A stretch of 5,797 bases of DNA. It comes from Thiobacillus sp. GTDB lineage: Bacteria; Pseudomonadota; Gammaproteobacteria; Burkholderiales; Thiobacillaceae. Positions 1 to 5,797 of the stretch are shown here, piece after piece. Below the pieces are notes generated by a model. That model was not told where the DNA came from. It saw only the letters and a list, made by a program, of their open reading frames with translations, and ran no database searches. The stretch lies in the NCBI GenBank assembly GCA_003510325.1, contig DONB01000187.1, positions 3,121 to 8,917 of the forward strand. The letters run 5' to 3'. Numbering within the stretch: the first letter of the stretch is position 1; the number at the start of each line of letters is the position of its first letter. The position numbers were made by a program, and so were the translations under genes.

Positions 1-159
1 GGCCTGCCGATGCTGCGCTTTGCCGATATGGAGCGCGACGTGGCGCTGCTGGAGCGGGCGCGCGACTATGCCCAGCGTTGCCTCAAGACGCACCCCGCCA
101 TTGCTGCGCGCCACGTCGAACGCTGGCTCGGCAACCGCGCCGGCCTGTCACAGACCTGA
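1..159 (+). CDS. recG: ATP-dependent DNA helicase RecG, C-terminal fragment (5' end outside window)
   Basis: The frame is open from the first base to a TGA at 157-159, giving 52 residues. It begins GLPMLRFADMERDVALLERA, which matches the conserved RecG tail that follows helicase motif VI (typical form LRFADLxRDxxLLExAR). RecG is a cytoplasmic superfamily 2 helicase that remodels stalled replication forks and branch-migrates Holliday junctions. The OB-fold wedge and both RecA-like helicase domains would lie upstream, outside the window, so only the accessory C-terminal helices are seen. The last 12 bases overlap the 3' end of the convergent DctM gene. The call rests on a short stretch, but the motif is distinctive and recG near ubiC/ubiA fits a betaproteobacterial order I recall. 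Confidence 0.85.
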   Translation, partial: GLPMLRFADMERDVALLERARDYAQRCLKTHPAIAARHVERWLGNRAGLSQT

Positions 160-1401
160 GTGATGCCACAGACTCAAGGCCGGGATATAGGTCAATAACG
201 CAAGCCACACCAGCATCAGCAGCAGAAATGGCAGCGTCGCGTTGAATACGGCGAACACCGGCCGACGGAAACGCTGGCTGGCGAGATAAAGATTGATTCC
301 GACCGGCGGCGTGAGATAGCCGATTTCCAGATTGGCGAGGATGACGATGCCCAGGTGCACCGGATGGATGCCGAAGTGCGCCGCCAACGGCAGCAAGAGT
401 GGCGTAACGATGACGATGGCGGAGAAGATGTCCATCATGCAGCCCACCGCCAGCAGGGCGAGATTCATCCACAGCAGGAATTCCAGCGGGCTGGTGACCT
501 GGGCCTGGATCCATTCGAGCAGGTGCATGGGCACCTGCGCGTCGATCAGCAGGTTGGTGAGCCCCAGGCTCAGGCCCAGAATAATGAAAAGGCTGCCTAC
601 CAGGGTTGCGGCTTCATACACGACCCACCTCAGCGATTTCACCTTGATGGTGCGATGGACCAGCGTTTCGAGCACGAGCGCATAGAGCGCGGTGCAGGCA
701 GCGAGTTCGGCGACGGTCAGCACGCCCGCCGCGAGTCCGCCGATCACGCCGACCGGCAGCAGCAGATCGGCCCAGCCTTCACGCGCGGCAGCGGCGAGTT
801 CGCGCAGGCGGAAGGGATGACGCGGTGCACCGCGGGCGCCACGCAGGAAGGCATAGCCCCCCACCATCAGAAACAGCAGCAGGGTCGGCAGCAGGCCTGC
901 GACGAACAGGTCACCGATGCTGACCTGCGCGACCACGCCATACAGCAGCACAGCCAGACTGGGCGGCAGCAACAGCCCCATCGAACCGGCCGAGGTGACG
1001 AGCCCGAGCGCGAACTTTTCAGGGTAAAGCTCGCGTTTGAGCATGGGATACAGCAGTCCGCCCAGCGCCAGGATCGTCACCCCCGACGCGCCGGAAAATG
1101 CGGTGAACACCATGCAGGTCCCCGTGGTGACCCAGGCGATACCGGCCGGCATCCAGCCCAGCAGCGCGTTGAAGAAGCGCACCAGCCGCCGTGCCGCCCC
1201 GCCCTGCCCCAGCGTCGCCCCGGCCAGCACAAAGAGCGGGATCGCCACCAGATTGGGCGATGAGGCAAGCCGCGCGAACTCGACCATCAGCAGGGCCGGG
1301 TCCAGCAGGGCTTCGTGCGTGGCGGTGAGTGCCGCTGCACCCAACACGATGAAGAGCGGCATGCCGACCAGGGCCAGCACGACGAAAAGCAGAGGCGTCA
1401 C
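148..1401 (-). CDS. dctM: TRAP transporter large permease, DctM subunit (TPAT system)
   Basis: This is the 417-residue ion-coupled channel subunit of a TRAP transporter, located in the inner membrane; DctM proteins usually have about 425 residues. The open frame extends upstream to 1707, but I chose GTG at 1401-1399. It overlaps the DctQ stop by 4 bases, has CAGGAG eight bases upstream, and gives the usual hydrophobic start VTPLLFVVLALVGMPLFIVL. Family signatures are IPLFVLAG (residues 54-61), FTAFSGASG (99-107), a GVLT...E segment near the middle, and IGYLTPPVG near 360-368. There are many hydrophobic segments, as expected for the 11-13 helix fold. DctM moves the ligand delivered by the binding protein using a Na+ or H+ gradient. 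It is the last gene of the operon and its stop lies inside the recG tail. The substrate cannot be read from this subunit. Confidence 0.93.
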   Translation of the reverse strand: MTPLLFVVLALVGMPLFIVLGAAALTATHEALLDPALLMVEFARLASSPNLVAIPLFVLAGATLGQGGAARRLVRFFNALLGWMPAGIAWVTTGTCMVFTAFSGASGVTILALGGLLYPMLKRELYPEKFALGLVTSAGSMGLLLPPSLAVLLYGVVAQVSIGDLFVAGLLPTLLLFLMVGGYAFLRGARGAPRHPFRLRELAAAAREGWADLLLPVGVIGGLAAGVLTVAELAACTALYALVLETLVHRTIKVKSLRWVVYEAATLVGSLFIILGLSLGLTNLLIDAQVPMHLLEWIQAQVTSPLEFLLWMNLALLAVGCMMDIFSAIVIVTPLLLPLAAHFGIHPVHLGIVILANLEIGYLTPPVGINLYLASQRFRRPVFAVFNATLPFLLLMLVWLALLTYIPALSLWHHSGL

Positions 1402-1883
1402 GCCGCGGTCTCCTGATTCTCCAGCACGGCGCGCAGCAGGAAATGCAGCACCAGCAAGCCGAAGGCGATCGGCAGAATCAGCCCCAGCCAGGCCAGCCAG
1501 ACGGCATCCGCTGACTGGTATTGCCACGCGTCCTGCCAGTACGCCCACGCGGCGTGCGCGAGCAGTGCGCAAACGAAGGCCGCGGCCAGATTGAAGGGAA
1601 TCGCAGTCAGCTTTTTCCAGCGCGGGCGCGCCGCCAGGTTGGCGGGATCGAGGTGCAGATGGCGCTGGGCGGCGACGGCGAGCGCAGCGCCAGGCAGCGC
1701 GATCCACAGCACCAGTTGGCGCAGCACGAGGTCGCCGCCGGGCAGGGTCGCGTTGAACAGATTGCGGCCGATGATGTCGGCCGCCGACAACGCCAACATG
1801 GCGGCAAAAGCGAGCAGCGCCGCGCCGAGTTCGACCCGGGTCAGGGCCTGTTCCAGCCAGCGACAGGCGCGCAGCAGCGTCAC
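1398..1883 (-). CDS. dctQ: TRAP transporter small permease, DctQ subunit (TPAT system)
   Basis: The gene encodes a 161-residue inner-membrane protein, the usual DctQ size. Four hydrophobic segments are visible at about residues 17-38, 52-72, 92-113 and 129-152. The family pattern is present: D36-x-x-G-R40 after helix 1, W60 and G65 in helix 2, then H75-L-H-L-D79 in the following loop. DctQ binds DctM and is required for transport, helping to stabilise and scaffold the large subunit. The start is GTG at 1883-1881, one base after the DctP stop. The upstream sequence AAATAAG is a poor ribosome site, so translation probably depends on coupling to dctP. Its TGA stop overlaps the GTG of dctM. I am confident of the family from length, topology and position, although DctQ sequences diverge strongly. 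Confidence 0.9.
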   Translation of the reverse strand: MTLLRACRWLEQALTRVELGAALLAFAAMLALSAADIIGRNLFNATLPGGDLVLRQLVLWIALPGAALAVAAQRHLHLDPANLAARPRWKKLTAIPFNLAAAFVCALLAHAAWAYWQDAWQYQSADAVWLAWLGLILPIAFGLLVLHFLLRAVLENQETAA

Positions 1884-1884
1884 C

Positions 1885-2895
1885 TTATTTGCTGCCGCTG
1901 CGATGAGCGGCGAGCGCGGCGTCCACCTGACGGTTGAGTTCGGGCGACAGATAATTCCTGGCTTCCAGCGTACTGACAGTCTTGCGGGAACGCGCGGCCT
2001 GCTCGGCCAGATCGACTTTCTGCAGACCCGCCATCGGCTGGGCGCGCTGTGCCAGCACCGCGAGCGATTTCAGGTCGTCGCGCCGGGTGTCGGCAATCAG
2101 TCTTTGCGAAAGCGGCCCTCCCGTGCTTTTCAGCAGCGCCTGCAGATCGGGCGGCAGCCCGGCGTAGAACCTGTCCGACACCACCACCGCGCCGATCCCC
2201 GTCGCCACCGGTTGCGTGCTCATGTAGGGCGTCTTGCCCGCCCATTGCAGCGCAATGCTGGCGAGCGGCGTGCTCACCACGGTATCGACGAGACCGGTCG
2301 AGAGGCCGGTATAGACCTCGGTGATCGGCAACGCCACCGGCGACCAGCCGTTGGCGCTGAAAAACGCATCGATGAAGCGGTCGCCCTGCCATTGCCAGAT
2401 GCGGCGGCGTGCGAGCTCGTCCATGCTCGCCAGCGGCTTGGTCGAGAAGAAATGGATGTTGCCGACTTCCATCCAGGCGACGAGTTCGTACCGGTTGTTG
2501 CGGAACCCGGCGTCGATCGCCGGCTGGATTTTGGCGCGCACCGCGTCGATCTCGGCGTGGTCGCGAAACAGAAAGGGCGTTTCGAGAATGCGCGCGGGCG
2601 GGAAGATCTCCCCGATGCCATGGCCCGACAGAGCCGCCCCCTGCAGCTGGCCGAAGCGGATCTTCTTCAGCATGTCCGGCTCATCGCCCGAGATGCCGCC
2701 GGGATAGAACTTGACCGTGAGCCGGCCCTGGCTTCGGGTCGCCAGCTCCTTGCCCCAGGCGTCGAAGGCCTTCATCCAGGTCGACCCGGCGGGTGCGAGG
2801 GTGGCGAATTTGAGCACATAGGCATCAGCCGCGTAGGCGACAGCGGTGCCCCACAGCGCACACGCGAACAGGGCTTTGAGCAGGTTTCTGCGCAT
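1885..2895 (-). CDS. dctP: TRAP transporter substrate-binding protein, DctP family, TPAT-type (TatP-like)
   Basis: This is a 336-residue periplasmic binding protein. Residues 1-22 form a Sec signal peptide: basic MRRN, a hydrophobic core, then AYA before AD. The mature start YVLKFATLAPAGSTW and the later segments FYPGG (63-67), ETPFLF (105-110), P190-x-x-E193-V-Y195 and L198-x-T-G-L-V-D204 are typical of DctP proteins. At the position of the near-universal ligand-binding arginine (in KIRV just before the PxxEVY segment) it instead has I166-W-Q-W169, followed by GD. I recall a W-x-W-x-GD pattern in TPAT binding proteins. STPLASIALQW (208-218) also resembles that group. The ATG shares one base with the stop of the TatT gene (TGATG), with AAGAGGA nine bases upstream inside the TatT tail. 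The family is certain; the TPAT subclass is supported by its neighbour and the missing arginine. Confidence 0.92.
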   Translation of the reverse strand: MRRNLLKALFACALWGTAVAYAADAYVLKFATLAPAGSTWMKAFDAWGKELATRSQGRLTVKFYPGGISGDEPDMLKKIRFGQLQGAALSGHGIGEIFPPARILETPFLFRDHAEIDAVRAKIQPAIDAGFRNNRYELVAWMEVGNIHFFSTKPLASMDELARRRIWQWQGDRFIDAFFSANGWSPVALPITEVYTGLSTGLVDTVVSTPLASIALQWAGKTPYMSTQPVATGIGAVVVSDRFYAGLPPDLQALLKSTGGPLSQRLIADTRRDDLKSLAVLAQRAQPMAGLQKVDLAEQAARSRKTVSTLEARNYLSPELNRQVDAALAAHRSGSK

Positions 2896-3779
2896 CAGAA
2901 CAAGTCCTCTTCCTGGGCAAGCAGCGCGGCAGCCTGCTTTCTGGCCAGCGCATTGGCAAGATTGAGATCGGGGTCGACGCTGTCAGGCGCGTCGAGCACG
3001 CGCTTCAGCGTGGCGTGGAACGCCGCACGGTCCCCCAACTGCCGCAACAGGTAACGCGCGCGATACACCTCGACCCACAGGAGCCGGTTCTGGCCGAGTG
3101 CCGCAGCCCGATCGAAGTGCCGTGCCGCACGGGCGAAATCGCCGCCGAACATGGGCGCACGCCCGCCGTAATACACACCGAAAAACACGTGCCCGCCGCC
3201 GTGATAATAGGTTTCATCCAGCGCAAGAACCCGCTGCATCAGCGCCTCGACGCGCGGCAGTTCGGCGAGCCGCGCGGGATCGTCGAGTTGAAGTTCGATC
3301 CACTTGCCCCACGCCGATGCGGTCCAGAACAAGGCGGGGACCGCCCGTGCGTCGAGCTTCGCCAAAGTCTGTGTCAATGCCGCCGCGTCGCCGTCAAGCA
3401 TGGCCTGCGTCACCCCGGCCCGATCGAGCGCGACCAGGCCATGATCGCGCGCGCGCTGATACAGTGCGGCTGCGCGAGCCCGATCATCGGGTTCGACAAA
3501 ACCCAGTGCATACCCGTAAAACCCCATCGCAGCCTGCACCCGATACGCTTCGTTGCCCGGGTCGGCGAGCAGCAGCGCTTCGATCATCTTGAGGTTGGCC
3601 GGAATGCTTGCACGCGCCAGCTCGAGATCGGTCTCGCGGTTCATCGCCGCCACGCCATGGTCGATCAACGGCGACGCGCCACGCGCGACCAGCTGGCTGG
3701 TCGAACAGCCCGACAAGGGCAGCAAGGCCATCGCCAGGCTTGCGAAGGCGGCACGGCTTAAGGGGGGGCACAAAGGCAT
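2895..3779 (-). CDS. TatT-family TPR lipoprotein of a TRAP transporter (TPAT T component)
   Basis: The gene encodes a 294-residue lipoprotein. The start is ATG at 3779-3777, with AAGGAG five bases upstream. The frame stays open to 4106, but that stretch lies over the promoter region and ubiC. Residues 1-24 are a lipoprotein signal peptide with lipobox L22-S-G-C25. Serine at +2 suggests sorting to the outer membrane. The rest is alpha-helical with TPR-like units, for example ARAAALYQRARDHGL (101-115) and the FARAARHFDRAAALG region (from 215). Diagnostic for TatT are the G-x-H-x-F-F-G-V-Y-Y-G-G-R-x-P-M-x-G-G-D segment (195-214), the D-A-P-D region and the acidic EEDLF end. In Treponema pallidum the homologue Tp0956 is a trimer with a pore and is thought to work with the binding protein Tp0957. 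It heads this operon, as I recall it also does in Treponema. The ligand is unknown. Confidence 0.9.
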   Translation of the reverse strand: MPLCPPLSRAAFASLAMALLPLSGCSTSQLVARGASPLIDHGVAAMNRETDLELARASIPANLKMIEALLLADPGNEAYRVQAAMGFYGYALGFVEPDDRARAAALYQRARDHGLVALDRAGVTQAMLDGDAAALTQTLAKLDARAVPALFWTASAWGKWIELQLDDPARLAELPRVEALMQRVLALDETYYHGGGHVFFGVYYGGRAPMFGGDFARAARHFDRAAALGQNRLLWVEVYRARYLLRQLGDRAAFHATLKRVLDAPDSVDPDLNLANALARKQAAALLAQEEDLF

Positions 3780-3784
3780 TCGGT

Positions 3785-3790
3785 CTCCTT
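3785..3790 (-). promoter_or_regulatory. Ribosome binding site of the TatT lipoprotein gene
   Basis: Reading the minus strand, AAGGAG sits five bases before ATG 3779-3777. It is the strongest Shine-Dalgarno sequence I found in the operon. It decides the TatT start, because the much longer upstream open frame has no comparable site and would lack the lipoprotein signal peptide at its N-terminus. Confidence 0.8.
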
Positions 3791-3817
3791 GTTTGATATC
3801 GTTGGAATGCGGCCTCC

Positions 3818-3823
3818 ATGCTA
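3818..3823 (-). promoter_or_regulatory. Possible extended -10 element for the TPAT operon
   Basis: On the minus strand the sequence is TGCTAGCAT, an extended -10 form (TGn followed by a hexamer matching TATAAT at 4 of 6). Transcription would start near 3811 and give a leader of about 30 bases that includes the AAGGAG site. No good -35 hexamer lies 16-18 bases upstream. It is the best candidate in the short intergenic region but remains a weak prediction. Confidence 0.35.
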
Positions 3824-3849
3824 GCACCGCCCGAATGTCTCCGCCGCTT

Positions 3850-3858
3850 TGGCATAAT
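3850..3858 (+). promoter_or_regulatory. Extended -10 promoter element for ubiC-ubiA
   Basis: The sequence TGGCATAAT is an extended -10 element (TGn plus CATAAT, 5 of 6 to consensus). Transcription would start near 3865, about 18 bases before the chosen ubiC GTG at 3883. There is no recognisable -35 hexamer at the usual spacing. The hexamer lies inside a small inverted repeat, GCATaATGC (3852-3860). It faces away from the TPAT promoter candidate about 30 bases to the left, so the two operons probably share this divergent region. Confidence 0.5.
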
Positions 3859-3882
3859 GCACGCTTTGATCTGGACTCCGCA

Positions 3883-4446
3883 GTGACCGCTTCCCGGCAC
3901 GACCCCCGCCAGCATATCAGTCTGCAGCACGGATGGCTGGCGCACCCCTTCCGCGCACCGCGCGCGCTGCGTGGCTGGCTGGCGGACCGGGGGTCGCTCA
4001 CCCGGCGCCTGAAGGCACACCATGCCGATTTCAGGGTCAGCCCGGTCGCCCGCGGATTCGCGCCGCCGTTTCTCGACGAGACCCAGGCGCTCCATCTGCG
4101 TCCCAAAACCCAGGCCTATGTCCGCAACGTCCTGCTGATCGGCGGCGGCCATCCCCGGGTGTTCGCTCACAGCGTGCTACCCCGCACCAGCCTGCGCGGC
4201 GGCTGGTGCGGGATCACCCGGCTGGGGACGAAGCCCCTGGGGGAGGCGCTGTTTACCGATCCTCGCATCCGCCGACTCGGACTGACGATGCGCCGGCTCG
4301 ACGCACGTCACCCGCTCTATCGCGCGGCCCGCCATCACGCCGGCTTCACGGCGCGTCATCTGTGGGCGCGCCGCTCGGTGTTCTGTCTCAACGGTCACCC
4401 GCTTCTGGTGACCGAAGTTTTTCTGCCCGACCACTCCGCACCATGA
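3883..4446 (+). CDS. ubiC: Chorismate--pyruvate lyase UbiC
   Basis: UbiC is a cytoplasmic enzyme that splits chorismate into 4-hydroxybenzoate and pyruvate, the first committed step of ubiquinone synthesis. With GTG 3883 as start it has 187 residues, against about 165 in E. coli. Signatures are W32-L-A-D-R-G-S-L-T40 near the N-terminus, Y79-V-R81-N-V-L-L-I, L114-G-T-K-P-L-G120, and G171-H-P-L-L-V-T-E178-V-F-L-P182. R81 and E178 match the arginine and glutamate that bind 4-hydroxybenzoate in the E. coli enzyme. The extra length lies mainly in a segment around 135-165, which I believe is usual for betaproteobacterial forms. The start is uncertain. ATG at 3835 is in frame but would place the promoter-like TGGCATAAT inside the gene, and neither start has a strong ribosome site. 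The stop overlaps the ubiA start. Confidence 0.92.
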   Translation: MTASRHDPRQHISLQHGWLAHPFRAPRALRGWLADRGSLTRRLKAHHADFRVSPVARGFAPPFLDETQALHLRPKTQAYVRNVLLIGGGHPRVFAHSVLPRTSLRGGWCGITRLGTKPLGEALFTDPRIRRLGLTMRRLDARHPLYRAARHHAGFTARHLWARRSVFCLNGHPLLVTEVFLPDHSAP

Positions 4447-5306
4447 CCCTGACCGAGCGTCTGTCCCAATACGAAAAACTGATGCGGCTCGACAAGCCGA
4501 TCGGCATCCTGCTGTTGATGTGGCCCACGCTGTGGGCCCAGTGGATGGCCAGCAATGGCGATCCGGACTGGCTGATCCTGTGGATTTTCGTCATCGGCGT
4601 GGTGCTGATGCGCTCCGCGGGCTGCGTCATCAACGACTACGCCGACCGCGATTTCGACCCGCACGTGGCACGCACCCGCGAGCGTCCGCTGGCTGCCGGC
4701 AAGGTGTCGCCGAAGGAGGCATTGCTGCTGGCGGCAGGCCTCTCCCTGCTGGCCTTCCTGCTGATCCTGCCGCTCAATACGCTGGTGCTGAAACTGTCTG
4801 TGGTCGCACTGTTCCTCGCCGCGAGCTATCCCTTCACCAAACGCTTTTTCGCGATTCCGCAGGCCTATCTCGGCATCGCCTTCGGCTTCGGCATTCCGAT
4901 GAGCTACGCCGCGCTGTGGGGCACGGTGCCCGCGGAAGCCTGGCTATTGCTGCTCGCCAACGTTTTCTGGGCAATCGCCTACGACACGCAATACGCGATG
5001 GTCGACCGCGAAGACGACCTCAAGATCGGCATCAAGACTTCGGCGATCACCTTCGGACGCCACGATCTCGTCGCCATTGCGCTGTGCTATGCGGCGACGC
5101 TGGGCCTGCTGGGCTGGGTGGGCGCGCAGCGTGAAATGGGATGGGCGTTCTACGGCGGACTCACGGTTGCGGCAGCGATCGCGCTTTACCACATGACGCT
5201 GATCCGGCAGCGCGATCCCCGGCAATGCTTCCGCGCCTTTCTGCACAACACCTGGTTCGGCGCCGCGGTGTTCGGCGGCATCGTGCTGCACTTCCTGCTG
5301 CGATAG
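4443..5306 (+). CDS. ubiA: 4-hydroxybenzoate polyprenyltransferase UbiA
   Basis: UbiA is an inner-membrane aromatic prenyltransferase that attaches the polyprenyl tail to 4-hydroxybenzoate, the UbiC product. It has 287 residues, against about 290 in E. coli. Both Asp-rich, Mg-diphosphate-binding motifs are present: N64-D-Y-A-D68-R-D-F-D72, and Y180-D-T-Q-Y-A-M-V-D188-R-E-D-D192 followed by LKIGIKTSA. The N-terminal [12 protein letters not shown] segment and R79-x-R-P-L-A-A-G are also typical. Several hydrophobic helices separate these motifs, fitting the nine-helix fold. The ATG overlaps the ubiC stop as ATGA, so the two genes are translationally coupled and their products act one after the other. 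The TAG stop lies only four bases from the convergent SPOR gene. Confidence 0.97.
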   Translation: MTLTERLSQYEKLMRLDKPIGILLLMWPTLWAQWMASNGDPDWLILWIFVIGVVLMRSAGCVINDYADRDFDPHVARTRERPLAAGKVSPKEALLLAAGLSLLAFLLILPLNTLVLKLSVVALFLAASYPFTKRFFAIPQAYLGIAFGFGIPMSYAALWGTVPAEAWLLLLANVFWAIAYDTQYAMVDREDDLKIGIKTSAITFGRHDLVAIALCYAATLGLLGWVGAQREMGWAFYGGLTVAAAIALYHMTLIRQRDPRQCFRAFLHNTWFGAAVFGGIVLHFLLR

Positions 5307-5310
5307 GCGC

Positions 5311-5797
5311 TTACGACGGGCAGGCCACACGCGACTGCTGGCTGTTCGGATAGGCCTGCCTGATCCCGGCGAGGCTTTTCAGCGCATCCGGATCTTCGCT
5401 GCGGATCACGAAGTAAAACGCCGTTCCCTGACGCGGCAGCACCTCGACGCGCGTGCCGAGCACGCCCTTGCCCTCGAGCTCGCTCACGCGCCTGCCCGCC
5501 GCCTCCTCGTTGGCATACAGGCCCAGCGAGATGGCATTGCGCCACGCAGCGTCCTTCACCACGAAGGCATCCTGAACGCCCGCCGCAGTCAGTTCATTGA
5601 GCTTGGCTGTCGCCGACTCGGGACTGGGCAGGGGCGGGAAAATGACCCAGCGCCGGGTGCTCAGCGGAATCTCGGTGAACGACATCACCCGCTCGCCAGC
5701 CAGCGCCTTGAGTTGCTCGCGCACCTGCGCGACCTCGTCCGTGGTCAACCCGCGCCACTCCACGCAGAACGCCTCGGCCGCCGCCACGCGCGGCGGG
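5311..5797 (-). CDS. SPOR-domain protein, 3' portion (5' end outside window)
   Basis: The frame is open from the right edge to TAA at 5313-5311, giving about 161 visible residues. It starts PPRVAAAEAFCVEW, so the GTG at 5787 is probably internal and the gene continues upstream. The segment RRWVIFPPLPSPESATAKL with a following L-x-x-x-G-V-Q-D-A-F-V-V looks like a first SPOR-like half. The segment AWRNAISLGLYANEEAAGRR followed by L-x-G-K-G-V is a clear SPOR repeat. SPOR domains bind denuded peptidoglycan, commonly at the division septum, and such proteins usually have a membrane anchor and a Pro/Ala-rich linker before them. Neither an anchor nor a full linker is visible here. In betaproteobacteria similar genes often follow birA and coaX, which is recalled context and cannot be checked in this window. 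Confidence 0.85.
   Translation of the reverse strand, partial: PPRVAAAEAFCVEWRGLTTDEVAQVREQLKALAGERVMSFTEIPLSTRRWVIFPPLPSPESATAKLNELTAAGVQDAFVVKDAAWRNAISLGLYANEEAAGRRVSELEGKGVLGTRVEVLPRQGTAFYFVIRSEDPDALKSLAGIRQAYPNSQQSRVACPS

Larger units (their letters stand above)
3780..3882. other. Divergent intergenic region between the TPAT operon and ubiC
   Basis: This 103-base stretch is the only sizeable noncoding sequence in the window. It separates two divergent operons and holds the AAGGAG site and possible -10 of the TatT gene on the left strand, and the extended -10 of ubiC on the other. The hexamer TTTGAT occurs twice (3792-3797 and 3865-3870), which is probably chance. No clear operator palindrome longer than the GCATaATGC at 3852-3860 was seen. 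Confidence 0.6.

Noticed and set aside
355..1263. Plus-strand open frame of 302 codons opposite dctM
   Set aside because: Its composition is dominated by Gln, His, Arg and Asp, as expected from reading a hydrophobic membrane-protein gene backwards, so it is a shadow of dctM.
1402..1707. Upstream extension of the DctM frame to 1707, which could suggest a longer protein or DctQM fusion
   Set aside because: The extra 102 residues are Arg-rich and out of frame with dctQ, which is itself intact. The GTG at 1401 has a good ribosome site and the proper DctM N-terminus.
1591..3054. Plus-strand open frame of 487 codons opposite dctQ and dctP
   Set aside because: It is antisense to well-supported TRAP genes, is rich in Arg/Ala/Gly/Pro low-information sequence, shows no recognisable domain and is typical of high-GC shadow frames.
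3792..3870. Repeated TTTGAT hexamer (3792-3797 and 3865-3870) as possible operator half-sites
   Set aside because: Six-base matches about 70 bases apart are expected by chance, and the flanking bases do not extend the similarity.
3780..4106. Upstream extension of the TatT frame to 4106
   Set aside because: It runs antisense through ubiC and its promoter. The ATG at 3779 has a strong ribosome site and starts a clean lipoprotein signal peptide.
3933..5306. A 457-codon frame suggesting a longer UbiA
   Set aside because: The first 170 codons overlap ubiC in another frame. UbiA homology begins at ATG 4443, which forms the usual ATGA coupling with ubiC.

Overview
The window is high-GC bacterial chromosome (I estimate about 65% by eye) and looks betaproteobacterial. 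It carries the 3' end of recG, a ubiC-ubiA pair and a SPOR-domain gene of a type I associate with betaproteobacteria (Thiobacillus/Nitrosomonadales or Rhodocyclales-like). This is judged from protein signatures and gene order only, and the species is not identified.

Layout. Bases 1-159 (+) hold the last 52 codons of recG. Bases 148-3779 (-) are a tight four-gene operon, read right to left: a TatT-type TPR lipoprotein, a DctP-family binding protein, a DctQ small permease and a DctM large permease. The coding junctions overlap by 1 base, are separated by 1 base, and overlap by 4 bases. Bases 3780-3882 are a divergent promoter region of about 100 bp. Bases 3883-5306 (+) are ubiC-ubiA, overlapping by 4 bases (ATGA). 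Bases 5311-5797 (-) are the 3' part of a SPOR-domain gene that runs off the right edge.

How the genes work together. The four minus-strand genes form a complete tetratricopeptide-repeat-protein-associated TRAP transporter (TPAT), the class described for Treponema pallidum Tp0956/Tp0957. The expected arrangement is a lipoprotein, probably on the outer membrane, that works with a periplasmic binding protein, which then delivers ligand to an ion-driven DctQM permease in the inner membrane. The binding protein has Trp-Gln-Trp where ordinary DctP proteins carry the carboxylate-binding arginine, so the ligand is probably not a simple C4-dicarboxylate or sialic-acid-like molecule. This is the most interesting feature of the window. 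ubiC and ubiA encode the first two committed steps of ubiquinone synthesis, from chorismate to 4-hydroxybenzoate and then to its polyprenylated form.

Both convergent junctions (recG/dctM and ubiA/SPOR) are extremely compact, with no intrinsic terminator visible. I saw no RNA genes, mobile elements, CRISPR arrays or sizeable repeats.
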